A DNA stretch of 64,000 bases from JANQEU01 sp965601455 (GTDB lineage: Bacteria; Bacteroidota; Bacteroidia; Cytophagales; Cyclobacteriaceae). The stretch covers positions 2,232,001 to 2,296,000 of the forward strand of contig OZ271831.1 in assembly GCA_965601455.1 (NCBI GenBank), in the 5' to 3' direction. Shown here in pieces: positions 44,546 to 52,698 of this stretch (position 1 is its first letter; every line of letters starts with the position of its first letter). A program made the translations under genes and the position numbers. A model generated the notes under the pieces. That model worked only from the letters and a program-made list of their open reading frames with translations, did not search any database and was not told the DNA's origin.

Positions 44546-45676
44546 ATGAATATCAACTTTGAAGATATAGCAGATTTTAGAAGGGAGCTTCACAGATTTC
44601 CTGAGGTTTCTGGGAAAGAGTTTGAAACTCAAAATCGAATCATTCAAAGACTCGAGTCAATGGGTACAAATGCCAGCACCATCGGTGAAACAGGTGTCTT
44701 CTCCGTATTTGAGGGACTTGAACCGGGGGCTACGGTATTACTGCGAGCGGATATAGATGCACTACCTATTCAAGAGGTAAACGAGTTTCCCCACAAGTCT
44801 TTGAAAAAAGGAATTTCACACAAATGTGGTCATGATGGTCACACGGCGATCCTTATTGGAGTAGCCCAGTCATTAATACAAACTCCAATAAGGAAAGGGA
44901 AAGTCATTCTACTTTTTCAACCGGCGGAAGAAAATGGGAAGGGAGCCAAGAAAGTTTTAGAGGATACCAAATTTACATTTACGCCAGATTACGTTTTTGC
45001 TTTTCATAACCTTCCTGGTTACCCTCTACATCAAATAGTAGTTAAAGAAGGTTCATTTAATGCAGCCGTAAAAAGTATCATCCTAAAGCTGGAAGGAAAA
45101 ACTTCTCATGCTGCCGAGCCAGAACATGGGATTAATCCTGCTTTAGCAATTTCAAAAATGATTCAGTTTTTCGATCAACTTACTGTAGTTAATGATAGTA
45201 GAATAGATTTTACTTTATTGACACCCGTGTACTCGATGATGGGGGAACGTTCCTATGGTATAAACGCTGGATATGGTGAATTGCATTATACCCTAAGATG
45301 CTGGGATCAGGATAACATGGAGAAACTCACCAATAGGATAGTTCAAGGCGCAAATGAGATCGCAAAATCATATAACCTATCGCTGACAATAGAATGGACG
45401 GAAGAATTTGCCGCGAGTCACAATGATGGTAAGTCAGTAAAACTGATTAGTGAGGTAGCAGCCATCAACAATTACCAGGTAAATGAGAAAACCATTCCCT
45501 TTAAATGGGGAGAGGACTTTGGACTTTATACACAAAAATTCAAGGGAGCAATGTTTGGAATTGGATCCGGAGAAGAATGTCCAGCTCTTCATAACCCTGA
45601 TTATGATTTTCCGGATGAAATAATTCCAACCGGTATCCATATGTTTAATCAGTTAATCCAACAGATTGCTGATTAG
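44546..45676 (+). CDS. M20-family amidohydrolase
   Basis: 376-residue cytoplasmic metal-dependent hydrolase of the IAA-amino-acid/hippurate-hydrolase type. Metal ligands are visible as C94-G-H96-D-G-H99 and the catalytic E128/E129 in QPAEENG; RADIDALPI (residues 67-75) is the family signature. The dimerisation (lid) domain occupies ~175-295. There is no signal peptide. Substrates in the family are N-acyl amino acids; the precise one is not given by the sequence. It converges on the GH9 gene with a 16-base gap. Confidence 0.9.
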   Translation: MNINFEDIADFRRELHRFPEVSGKEFETQNRIIQRLESMGTNASTIGETGVFSVFEGLEPGATVLLRADIDALPIQEVNEFPHKSLKKGISHKCGHDGHTAILIGVAQSLIQTPIRKGKVILLFQPAEENGKGAKKVLEDTKFTFTPDYVFAFHNLPGYPLHQIVVKEGSFNAAVKSIILKLEGKTSHAAEPEHGINPALAISKMIQFFDQLTVVNDSRIDFTLLTPVYSMMGERSYGINAGYGELHYTLRCWDQDNMEKLTNRIVQGANEIAKSYNLSLTIEWTEEFAASHNDGKSVKLISEVAAINNYQVNEKTIPFKWGEDFGLYTQKFKGAMFGIGSGEECPALHNPDYDFPDEIIPTGIHMFNQLIQQIAD

Positions 45677-45692
45677 AAATTAGACGTACTTT

Positions 45693-47417
45693 TTACCAGG
45701 TATCCAATTCGCTGGAGACCGCCAGCATAAACCAGCCAGCATGTGGAATCCATTGCTCGGGCCAACGCCAAAGTTGTGCCGGGTCTTTTCCTTGTGGGTG
45801 GGGAAGAAATGCAATATCCGATTCGTTATCAACACCGGCTGTAATTCCATTAGCAATACCCCCTTCATAATTCCAGTTGTGTGGGTCCAGGTACTCCGGG
45901 TTATTACGTCCGATTCCATCCATCATGCATATATCGAAGGGATTCAATCCAAGTATCCAATCAACCTGATTTTGGCAGAATGCCATTACTTGCTTTTTCT
46001 GTTCATCACTTAGGTATGACTTACATAGTTGGAAGGCTGCAGCTAGAGAAGCAAGCCTGGCATTCTCGCCCTGATACCAATAACCGGATTCGTTTTTGTG
46101 CGGTATGAAGAATGAAGATCGCCTGGATTGCTCGTCTAAGGCTTTAATGTATTGTCTTGGATAACCAAACGGATTGATGACCTCATTGGAGATTGCCAAA
46201 TTGAAATCTATATGCTTTTGAATTGTTGCAATTGCCTCCCGCCTGCAAGTATCATCGTCTTCGATATCCAGGTATCGAGAAAGGGCAATCAATGGGTAAC
46301 CAGCTTCTACCGCATGGAAATAGGGGCGAGAGCCCTTATCCGCCACCAGCCAACCACTGTAGTTTTCATCGCTTGACAATCGATTATTTAGATTTTCGGC
46401 CCGTCTGCGTGCATGTTGAAGGTATTCCGATTTTCTCGTGGTATTGAATAATTCGGAAGCCGCAAGAAGAGCACAATAATCATCAATAATATTCTCCTTA
46501 TCGTCAAAACAATACTTCCTGTTATTTTCAAGAAGATGGTCAAATCCCTTTTCAGCCGAATCAATGTAGGTAGTGAAATCGTATTCACCGGAAATGCGAT
46601 CTGCACCCAACCTGGCGAGTGCAGCAATGGATATTCCAGCACCTTCACGAAAAGCTGCCTGGTATTGGTCTGTGCGAATTCCTTTCTGAGTTTCATAGGC
46701 ACAAACTTCCCGCTTGGTAGGATCTTTACTCCAATTATCAAATACGGTGGTGTAAAAGTAGCCCTGTTGATCTTGCATCCGCACAAGGAAATCCGCACCA
46801 TATGCGGCCTCCTCTTTGTACTTTGTCGCCAGGTCAGGAAACAACAAACCCATATAAATGGCAGAAGTATACAGGTTGTAAACAACCATAGGAATTTGCT
46901 GTGGAACCATAAAGTTGGTGTAGCACAAATGGCTAAGGTATTTACTAACATCACCGGAGGCATCATACCAACCTCCCCGGACATCCACACTATCTATTCG
47001 TTCACCATAAAATGAAATCTCCTTATCCCATTCCTCGTATTCTTTCGCTGGGTGATTGGATTGCAGTCCTTTCAATAATAATGGAAGGGTAGAAGAGGAG
47101 AGTAGATAGTCATTGATTTCAAATGGTGGTGTTCGGAAATCGGATCCCTTAAGTTGAATTCTATATAAACCAGGTGCAGTCAACTCAGTAAAGTAACCTG
47201 GATAAGCATTTCCAGTATGCCATTGATCGATAGGCCCACCCTGTTGAAATGCCCCCTCAAATACAACTTCACCCGCATCATTGACGACCATAAAGTTTTC
47301 AGGTGCGCTGGAGCGGGTAGTCTGCAAAATCACTTTCTTAAACGCATGGGTATCGTATCCGAGATGGTTGGTTAATAGTACTTCGTTGTGGGGAATATTC
47401 ATGAAGATAGAAATCAT
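45693..47417 (-). CDS. Glycoside hydrolase family 9, divergent
   Basis: 574 residues from ATG 47417; an ATG at 47402 or the far TTG at 47459 are alternatives. The N-terminal Ig-like domain (VLLTNHLGYD, ~12-105) is followed by the (alpha/alpha)6 barrel. The catalytic Asp motif is GGWYDASGDVSKY, one residue longer than the usual DAGD. Near the C terminus the stretch WPEQWIPHAGWF supplies the probable acid Glu, and the His-bearing DPHNWNYEGGIANG precedes it. A signal peptide is weak (MISIFMNIP), so export is uncertain. Compared with the GH9 gene at 39066 it belongs to another subgroup, often acting on oligosaccharides or other beta-glucosides. Confidence 0.82.
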   Translation of the reverse strand: MISIFMNIPHNEVLLTNHLGYDTHAFKKVILQTTRSSAPENFMVVNDAGEVVFEGAFQQGGPIDQWHTGNAYPGYFTELTAPGLYRIQLKGSDFRTPPFEINDYLLSSSTLPLLLKGLQSNHPAKEYEEWDKEISFYGERIDSVDVRGGWYDASGDVSKYLSHLCYTNFMVPQQIPMVVYNLYTSAIYMGLLFPDLATKYKEEAAYGADFLVRMQDQQGYFYTTVFDNWSKDPTKREVCAYETQKGIRTDQYQAAFREGAGISIAALARLGADRISGEYDFTTYIDSAEKGFDHLLENNRKYCFDDKENIIDDYCALLAASELFNTTRKSEYLQHARRRAENLNNRLSSDENYSGWLVADKGSRPYFHAVEAGYPLIALSRYLDIEDDDTCRREAIATIQKHIDFNLAISNEVINPFGYPRQYIKALDEQSRRSSFFIPHKNESGYWYQGENARLASLAAAFQLCKSYLSDEQKKQVMAFCQNQVDWILGLNPFDICMMDGIGRNNPEYLDPHNWNYEGGIANGITAGVDNESDIAFLPHPQGKDPAQLWRWPEQWIPHAGWFMLAVSSELDTW

Positions 47418-47551
47418 CAAATATAACCATATGCTTTCGACCTTTTTGAAGGAATTCAATGAACATAATTGAAGACTCGAAATACAAGGCTATTGCACTT
47501 GATTGTAATAGTATAACTTCGCGACAGTTCACTATCAGACTCTTAATCACA

Positions 47552-48070
47552 ATGATTTTAAGCGGATTGGAAATAGAGGAGAGAATGGGAAAGGATATCC
47601 ATATTGATCCCTACAATCAGAATCAATTGAATCCCAATAGCTATAATCTTCGACTGCATGATGAACTTCTTGTTTATGACAATGAAGTGCTTGACATGAA
47701 AGTCGAGAATAAAGCATCAAAGCTGATGATCCCATCAACTGGTTTGAAGTTGGATCCTGGAAAACTATACCTTGGTCGTACGATGGAGCATACTCGAACA
47801 GATAATTTGGTCCCAATGTTGGAGGGAAGAAGCAGCATAGGCAGACTTGGTATGTTCGTGCACGTTACCGCAGGATTTGGTGATGTAGGATTTAATGGTT
47901 TCTGGACACTGGAGATTTTCGTCGTTCAGCCACTTATTATCTATCCTCATGTCGAAATTTGTCAGATTTACTATCATCATTTGGATGGTGACTATGCAAC
48001 CTATCAGAACGGGAAATATCAGAACAATCATGGAATACAGCCAAGTAAACTGTACGAAGACTTTAAGTAA
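47552..48070 (+). CDS. dcd: dCTP deaminase
   Basis: 172 residues from ATG 47552; upstream ATG 47459 would add 31 residues lacking homology, so I reject it. The deoxynucleotide deaminase pattern is clear: MILSGLEIEERM at the start, NPNSYNLRLHD, then EGRSSIGRLGMFVHVTAGFGD with the Ser-Arg phosphate contacts, and WTLE with catalytic E121. It converts dCTP to dUTP for dTMP synthesis; the archaeal/Clostridial-like form with GRSSIGRLG can also cleave dUTP, so a bifunctional enzyme is possible. It precedes the zinc operon by 190 bases and is probably transcribed separately. Confidence 0.9.
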   Translation: MILSGLEIEERMGKDIHIDPYNQNQLNPNSYNLRLHDELLVYDNEVLDMKVENKASKLMIPSTGLKLDPGKLYLGRTMEHTRTDNLVPMLEGRSSIGRLGMFVHVTAGFGDVGFNGFWTLEIFVVQPLIIYPHVEICQIYYHHLDGDYATYQNGKYQNNHGIQPSKLYEDFK

Positions 48071-48169
48071 CTAATGTAGGTAAGTATTGGATCCAGGTCT
48101 TATACAATAAGAGGTTTGTTGTCACCCTGACGTCGCTTTGACTACAGATTATCTACTTATTTCTGAATT

Positions 48170-48189
48170 AGTTTCAAATGCATGAAACT
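48170..48189. repeat. Inverted repeat next to the Zur-like box
   Basis: AGTTTCA-AATGCA-TGAAACT, 7-base arms. It sits directly left of the zinc dyad, upstream of the MerC promoter, and could be an extra regulator site or a terminator stem for the dCTP deaminase gene. Role unknown. Confidence 0.35.
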
Positions 48190-48191
48190 TA

Positions 48192-48210
48192 AATGCAACA
48201 TTGTTGCGTT
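48192..48210. promoter_or_regulatory. Zur-like operator before the MerC operon
   Basis: Dyad AATGCAAC-ATT-GTTGCGTT with one mismatch in 8-base arms, similar in shape to operators of the Fur/Zur family. It covers the -33 region of the promoter at 48226-48233. The zinc assignment is inferred from the genes it precedes (MerC, His-rich lipoprotein, DUF1826, HisI). Confidence 0.55.
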
Positions 48211-48225
48211 TATCGAGTTGTACTT

Positions 48226-48233
48226 TACATTTG
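48226..48233 (+). promoter_or_regulatory. Bacteroidota-type promoter -7 element
   Basis: TACATTTG is a perfect TAnnTTTG match, 29 bases before the MerC ATG at 48262. A TTG lies about 20 bases upstream inside the dyad, at the position of the -33 element, so a repressor on the dyad would block RNA polymerase. Confidence 0.6.
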
Positions 48234-48261
48234 CAGAAGAATTCCTACCACACACTTTCGA

Positions 48262-48660
48262 ATGAAAAATCAATTTATAGGATTAAACTTAGACTTTTTA
48301 GGTTTTAGTGCTTCCATGCTTTGTGCTATTCACTGCGCGGCCTTACCATTTTTACTCACATTGGCGCCACTTGCTGGACTCCAGTTTCTGGATAATCACT
48401 GGATAGAATACTCTATTATTCTGGTGAGCCTTGTAATTGCCTCAAACGCACTAGCTCATGGCTATAGAAGACACCACAAAAATGTACTTCCCTTGATTAT
48501 CGCTGGAATGGGCTTTATGCTCGTCGGTATCGCACAGGTTATGCATGGCGAATTGCTTGAGGTTTTACTTATGACGGCTGGAGGAACAACCATCGCTATA
48601 TCTCACCTTGTTAATTGGAGATATATAAATAAATCCAAAGTGGAGTGTTCTACTTGTTGA
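48262..48660 (+). CDS. MerC-domain membrane protein
   Basis: 132 residues from ATG 48262, four membrane helices. Helix 1 contains the MerC-type C21-A-I-H-C25 (SMLCAIHCAALPF), and the C terminus ends with another pair (VECSTC, C129/C132). MerC proteins import Hg(II) in mer operons; in Bacteroidota stand-alone copies are usually linked to zinc or cation uptake. No merA, merR or merT is near, so mercury resistance is unlikely. It is the first gene after the Zur-like box and starts a five-gene series on the + strand. Confidence 0.85.
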   Translation: MKNQFIGLNLDFLGFSASMLCAIHCAALPFLLTLAPLAGLQFLDNHWIEYSIILVSLVIASNALAHGYRRHHKNVLPLIIAGMGFMLVGIAQVMHGELLEVLLMTAGGTTIAISHLVNWRYINKSKVECSTC

Positions 48661-48717
48661 TATTTCGATCTCCCAGCGTTCAAGAAATATAACAATTCCC
48701 TTAAATGGGCATCTGAA

Positions 48718-49197
48718 ATGACAAAAAAAAGATATAGGAACGGTCAGTATAAATTAGTTTTAATAGCTCTTTTTGCTGCATTATTAGCTGGATGTAATTC
48801 AGGAGAGAAGGTTGACGAAGACTTGCAAACGGCATTCAAGATTCATGAAGAGGCTGTCGAAGTAAGGAAGAAGATTGCAGACCAAATAAATACGTTTAAA
48901 GAGAATACAGATTCGCTGTTTGTAGAGTCCTATAAAAGTGATTTGGACTCAATCCGTCTTTTATTGGAAGCTTGGGATGATCAACTTGTGGAAGTACCTG
49001 GATTTGATCATGAACATGACCATTCTGATCACGATGACGAACATGATCATTCAGGGCATGATCACGACCACGATCACGACCACGATCATGAAAATACACC
49101 TGAACTAAGTCCTGAACAGCATTTAGAAGTACAAAAACACTTGTTGTCGCAGATCAAGTTGATTGCTGAATACGTTAGTCAATTAGAGCAGTTGTAG
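48718..49197 (+). CDS. Histidine-rich zinc-binding lipoprotein
   Basis: 159 residues: lipobox LLAGC (C26), a helical coiled region (~35-95) and then a His/Asp strip (residues ~97-124, repeated HDHD units) ending before a C-terminal helix. The strip should bind several Zn(II) or other cations and resembles the metal-sponge loops of ZnuA- and CobW-type proteins. It is 57 bases behind MerC, in the same orientation. The DNA of the strip is repetitive (gatcacgac units) because of codon use, so it may vary in length between strains. Confidence 0.8.
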   Translation: MTKKRYRNGQYKLVLIALFAALLAGCNSGEKVDEDLQTAFKIHEEAVEVRKKIADQINTFKENTDSLFVESYKSDLDSIRLLLEAWDDQLVEVPGFDHEHDHSDHDDEHDHSGHDHDHDHDHDHENTPELSPEQHLEVQKHLLSQIKLIAEYVSQLEQL

Positions 49198-49219
49198 TTT
49201 GTTTTTAGGTATTAAATAG

Positions 49220-49843
49220 ATGGAAAGAGCAACTGCAAACCCAACCTGCGAAGCTGACGATAAACCTCAGGTTCTGCATCGGATACATGAAGAGAGAATA
49301 AATATTACTATTTACGATAGGAGCCTCGATGCACTTGCAAGCGAGATTGATCAAATTAAGCACGGAGACTTCGAGTTGAAAGCAACTGGTAGTTTTGATT
49401 CAATTGTTGAAGTCATTACTCATTCCGTCGAACTGAGGGAATACCCCTTACTACTTAAGGATATTAAACAATTACTCAGTCTTTTTAAGCATATCTCTGA
49501 AGCAAAGGAGTTTCGCCTATTTTTTGCGACGGTCAACAATAGTATGTGCAGGAAATTTCATACTGATATCAATGATATAAGGATGTTATGTACTTATGTT
49601 GGACCTGGTACTCAATGGTTAGTTGATGACTATGAAGACCAAGAAGAAAGTGATAATTCCTTGGTTGACGATGAAAGCATACGGCAGGCTAATGAAGGAT
49701 CCGTTGTCCTCCTAAAGGGTGCTTTATATCCGAAAGAAGGAACCAAACCAGTTCTTCATCGGAGCCCTCCAATTGAAGATGGTGTAGAAAAAAGAATACT
49801 CCTCAGGGTAGATACGGATAAATTTGCTAATCTATTTCAATAA
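49220..49843 (+). CDS. DUF1826 protein
   Basis: 207 residues, no signal peptide. The conserved core is C110-R-K-F-H114-x-D, then RMLCTYVGPGTQWL (C124), and a late GSVVLLKG. DUF1826 genes are repeatedly found in Zur-regulated clusters of proteobacteria with COG0523 GTPases, ZIP transporters and enzyme paralogs, so its presence here is one of the main reasons to call this a zinc-starvation operon. The conserved Cys and His residues could bind metal. The biochemical role is unknown. It is 22 bases behind the His-rich lipoprotein. Confidence 0.85.
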   Translation: MERATANPTCEADDKPQVLHRIHEERINITIYDRSLDALASEIDQIKHGDFELKATGSFDSIVEVITHSVELREYPLLLKDIKQLLSLFKHISEAKEFRLFFATVNNSMCRKFHTDINDIRMLCTYVGPGTQWLVDDYEDQEESDNSLVDDESIRQANEGSVVLLKGALYPKEGTKPVLHRSPPIEDGVEKRILLRVDTDKFANLFQ

Positions 49844-49890
49844 GTATCGGAATTTAAGGATTAGATGGGGTTTTAACTCACTGTGAAAAT

Positions 49891-50124
49891 TTGAGACCAA
49901 TTAAATATATTCTAATAAAGCTAATTCGGTTCTATCAAATAGCAATTTCACCCTACTTCCCGTCTTCTTGCCGTCACCAACCCACATGCTCGCAATATAT
50001 GATTGAAGCAATAAAAACGTGGGGCCCAGGTAAGGGTTTTTGGCTCGGAATAAAGAGGCTATCACGGTGTCATCCCTGGGGTACTAAAGGATATGATCCA
50101 GTACCTAAAAAAATAAATAAATGA
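49891..50124 (+). CDS. yidD: YidD membrane-insertion factor
   Basis: 77 residues; no ATG suits, so I take TTG 49891 (M/L-RPIKYILIKLIRFYQ). The family signature is complete: ISPYFPSSCRHQPTCSQY, then KGFWLGIKRLSRCHPWG and GYDPVP. YidD assists the YidC insertase and is usually next to rnpA/rpmH; here it is inside the zinc-type operon. Its three conserved Cys residues could bind metal, which would fit, but that is conjecture. Its last four bases overlap the HisI start (ATGA). Confidence 0.88.
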   Translation: MRPIKYILIKLIRFYQIAISPYFPSSCRHQPTCSQYMIEAIKTWGPGKGFWLGIKRLSRCHPWGTKGYDPVPKKINK

Positions 50125-50543
50125 AAATTTCGAGAGTTACACATATGGTAGAACTGGAAGAGGGTTGTAAGTTTCAACCTCAGTTTGACAAGAGGGAAGG
50201 TATACTCCCGGTAGCAGTCCAGGAAACGAAATCTGGTCAAGTGCTCATGTTGGCTTCAATTGATGAAGAAGCTCTTAGTCAGACAATCAAAACAGGATTA
50301 GCTACTTTTTGGAGCACATCTCGCAAAAAGCTTTGGGTTAAAGGTGAAACTTCTGGAGATTTTCTCAAAGTAGACAGGGTTTTAGTGGATTGTGATCAGG
50401 ATGCTTTTGTATTTCAGGTTACGCTACAGGGAGATGGCGTCTGCCATACAATTGGCCAAAATGGTCATCACAGAAAAGCCTGCTTTTATCGGGAGTATGA
50501 ACCCAAGAAGGACAGACTGGAATTCGTAGAGAGTATGAAATAG
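50121..50543 (+). CDS. hisI: Phosphoribosyl-AMP cyclohydrolase, stand-alone (HisI)
   Basis: 140-residue HisI that opens the PR-AMP ring in histidine biosynthesis. Metal ligands are all kept: D90-C91-D92-x-D94 (Mg and Zn), C108 in GVCHT and C121 in ACFYR. Bacteroidota normally carry a HisIE fusion in the his operon; a free HisI in a Zur-type group is like the HisI paralogs seen in zinc-starvation clusters of proteobacteria. Because the Zn cysteines are present it is not an obvious zinc-sparing version. It overlaps yidD by four bases and is the last gene of the operon. Confidence 0.9.
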   Translation: MKISRVTHMVELEEGCKFQPQFDKREGILPVAVQETKSGQVLMLASIDEEALSQTIKTGLATFWSTSRKKLWVKGETSGDFLKVDRVLVDCDQDAFVFQVTLQGDGVCHTIGQNGHHRKACFYREYEPKKDRLEFVESMK

Positions 50544-50646
50544 AGACTGGAAATCGTTAAACAACATCCAATTATTACCCACCTATTGTTATGAACTCTA
50601 TCCAACAAAGTCACGAAAGAGTCTAAATCCAGTATCTTTAGTGGAT

Positions 50647-51573
50647 TCAATTAAAGGAAACCCGATATTCCAGAGGGGTTTGCTTCGTTTTAGATTTAAA
50701 AAATTTACTGAACGACTGTGGATGCTCAAACCCGAGACTGTATGCAATTTCACTTACAGATAAATCGCCAATGGATAGTTTCACTTTAGCCATTTCGATA
50801 ACCTTGTTATGAATGTGCTGTTGTGTGGTTTGGCCTGTTAGGCTTTTGAGAACACTACTTAGGTAGTCCGGTGTCACATTCAGACTCTTCGCAATATCAT
50901 TGACGGAAGGTAATCCTTTGTGAATTGCATTCTCCTCGCCGAAATAATCATCTAAATGGTTTTCCAATTTCTGAAGTATTTGATGATTAGAAATCTTTCT
51001 TGTCAGAAATTGACGTTGATAGAATCTTTCAGAATAACTGAGAAGTAATTCCAGCTGACTAATAATGATCTGTTGACTGAACTGATCAATATTTGCCTGA
51101 TATTCCGATTGAATATTTTTTACCAGCTGAATGATTGTTTTCTCTTCCTTTTCAGAAAGAAACAAAGCTTCTCTAACAGAATATTTGAAGAAGGGATATT
51201 TTTGAATAGCACGGGCCAGGGGAGTACCAAAGAAGAAATCGGGGTGAACAGCCAATATCCAGCCAGATGGCGCCTCTGCCATTTCATCTGGTTCCAAAAG
51301 TTCTACCTTAATCACTTGATCCGGAGAGAAAAAGGTCATTACACCTTCATCAAAATCGTATGATTGTTGTCCGTATCTATATTTCCCGATAACATTTCGC
51401 TTTATAGATACTGAATAATAAGATTGAATCCATTTAAACTCGTTTGTTTCCGATGTATGCTTGACTAATTTGTAGTCGATCAAGCTTATTAATGGATGCT
51501 CTGGAGGTGGTATGTCATTGAATCGGTGTAAGTCACTGATAGTCTCTAGCCGTGCAATTTCTGTTGAAGCCAT
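50647..51573 (-). CDS. AraC-family transcriptional regulator
   Basis: 308 residues from ATG 51573. The N-terminal two-thirds is a cupin-like ligand domain (FDEGVMTFFSPDQVIKV), and the last ~100 residues are the two helix-turn-helices: SVNDIAKSLNVTPDYLSSVL and SVSEIAYSLGFEHPQSFSKF ending TPLEYR. It probably activates nearby redox genes; the SDR gene ends 144 bases before it on the same strand. A long inverted repeat (51619-51696) lies between the two. It converges on hisI, with a weak dyad AATCCA...TGGATT at 50626-50647. Confidence 0.88.
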   Translation of the reverse strand: MASTEIARLETISDLHRFNDIPPPEHPLISLIDYKLVKHTSETNEFKWIQSYYSVSIKRNVIGKYRYGQQSYDFDEGVMTFFSPDQVIKVELLEPDEMAEAPSGWILAVHPDFFFGTPLARAIQKYPFFKYSVREALFLSEKEEKTIIQLVKNIQSEYQANIDQFSQQIIISQLELLLSYSERFYQRQFLTRKISNHQILQKLENHLDDYFGEENAIHKGLPSVNDIAKSLNVTPDYLSSVLKSLTGQTTQQHIHNKVIEMAKVKLSIGDLSVSEIAYSLGFEHPQSFSKFFKSKTKQTPLEYRVSFN

Positions 51574-51618
51574 GGTTGAAGTTAAGCAATTAGTGAAGAT
51601 TGAAGTCCGTAAACACGA

Positions 51619-51696
51619 TACATCATGGCTAGGAAGTGAAGACAAACTGGATTATTCCTGACTTCCAGAGGATAAAACTTCCGTAACCATGATGTA
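51619..51696. repeat. Interrupted inverted repeat upstream of the AraC gene
   Basis: Outer arms TACATCATGG (51619-51628) and CCATGATGTA (51687-51696) are perfect 10-base complements; inner arms GGAAGT (51632-51637) and ACTTCC (51677-51682) extend the stem across a short bulge. The loop is ~39 bases and holds another ACTTCC. It lies 46-123 bases upstream of the AraC ATG. It may be an operator for looping by the AraC protein or an RNA stem at the end of the SDR transcript. Confidence 0.5.
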
Positions 51697-51717
51697 CGCA
51701 TTCCAATGCAGACTGGC

Positions 51718-52587
51718 TTAAACTTTCAACTTCAACATATCACCCATACCAAAGGCACCATAAAGACCTTCATGGATTTGAGCCAATTGATTGTTGTAAG
51801 GATTGATGTGATCGCCCATACCCATTTTATCTACAACTGTTCTTGCAGGGCGGCTGCCTGCAGGGGTGTTGATAACTTCTGCAATGGCATCTGCCACACT
51901 TTGAGGATTTTGTTCTGGATTGCTTGCCAGCGCTCCCTCAAAGTTATCAAAGGCTTGTTGAGGTGCATGGACCATGTCTCCATAACTCTCATTCTGTGAC
52001 GTATCGGAAGGCCTCAGAAGACTTCCAAAGAAACCGGTAGGATAACCACCTGGTTCAACGATCACAGAATCTACTCCAAAGCCTGAAAGCTCCACTCGGT
52101 AGTTTTCTGCAAGAGCTTCAAGAGCCCATTTTGAAGCGTTATATGGTCCGTAAAATGGAAAGGCGATCCTACCTAAAAGGCTGGAAACATGAATGAGTAA
52201 TCCTGATCCCTGCTTTCTTAAATGGGGTAGTGCAGCTCTATTTACCCTTTGAACACCGAACACATTTACTTCAAAAAGCTTTTGAAAATCCTCGGTGGTG
52301 AACTGCTCCTGAATTCCTAAAACGCCAATCCCGGCATTATTCACCACGACATCCAGACCTCCTAATAGTTCAATTGCTTTTTTGACTCCTTCTTTAACAC
52401 TTTGGTCGCTGGTAACATCAAGATTCACCACGTGAGCACCAGCTTTTGTGAGCTTTTCCGAGGCCTCCTTGTTCTTAGACTCCGGATTACGCATAGTAGC
52501 TACTACGCTATGACCTTGTTCCAACAATGTATTGACTGTTAAGGCTCCAAAGCCTCCGTTTGCTCCTGTTATTAATACTTTAGACAT
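51718..52587 (-). CDS. Short-chain dehydrogenase/reductase
   Basis: 289-residue classical SDR. Cofactor motif TGANGGFG (7-14), NNAG (85-88 area, VVNNAGIG), the catalytic Ser in HVSSLLG, and Y-x-x-x-K in YGPYNASKW. RNPES after strand 2 hints at NADP preference (Arg). It reduces or oxidises an alcohol/carbonyl of unknown identity. The dyad GATGCA-N6-TGCATC is 26 bases upstream of its ATG. It belongs to a redox set with the SnoaL-like and F420-reductase-like genes on the same strand. Confidence 0.9.
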   Translation of the reverse strand: MSKVLITGANGGFGALTVNTLLEQGHSVVATMRNPESKNKEASEKLTKAGAHVVNLDVTSDQSVKEGVKKAIELLGGLDVVVNNAGIGVLGIQEQFTTEDFQKLFEVNVFGVQRVNRAALPHLRKQGSGLLIHVSSLLGRIAFPFYGPYNASKWALEALAENYRVELSGFGVDSVIVEPGGYPTGFFGSLLRPSDTSQNESYGDMVHAPQQAFDNFEGALASNPEQNPQSVADAIAEVINTPAGSRPARTVVDKMGMGDHINPYNNQLAQIHEGLYGAFGMGDMLKLKV

Positions 52588-52612
52588 TTTGCTATTTGTT
52601 TAGTTTATCGTT

Positions 52613-52630
52613 GATGCAAAACAATGCATC
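52613..52630. promoter_or_regulatory. Candidate operator upstream of the SDR gene
   Basis: Perfect dyad GATGCA-AAACAA-TGCATC, 26 bases before the SDR ATG (52587). Regulator unknown; the neighbouring AraC or MarR proteins are candidates, though the motif differs from the MarR sites at 53841 and 54322. Confidence 0.35.
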
Positions 52631-52698
52631 TGCATAATCATTGAAGTAGCCAAATCCGTGAGGGTTGTAGCCACTTTCGAAAAAAGCTTTGTTATTTT

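Noticed and set aside
46388..47015. Long open frames on both strands inside the second GH9 gene (46388-46990 and 46536-47015)
   Set aside because: They are shadows of the GH9 coding frame; their translations are Cys/Arg/Pro-rich without any domain.
47459..47551. Longer start for the dCTP deaminase (ATG 47459), overlapping the upstream GH9 leader
   Set aside because: The extra 31 residues have no family similarity, and the ATG at 47552 gives the standard MILSGLEIEE start.
48262..48660. Mercury-resistance operon
   Set aside because: MerC alone is present; there is no merA, merR, merT or merP, and the neighbours point to zinc.
49010..49092. Short repeated gatcacgac-type units that look like a tandem repeat or degenerate array
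   Set aside because: They encode the His/Asp strip of the lipoprotein; no spacer structure, so not CRISPR.
50626..50647. Dyad AATCCA...TGGATT as a terminator between hisI and the AraC gene
   Set aside because: Only six base pairs with a 10-base loop and no T-tract; not convincing.
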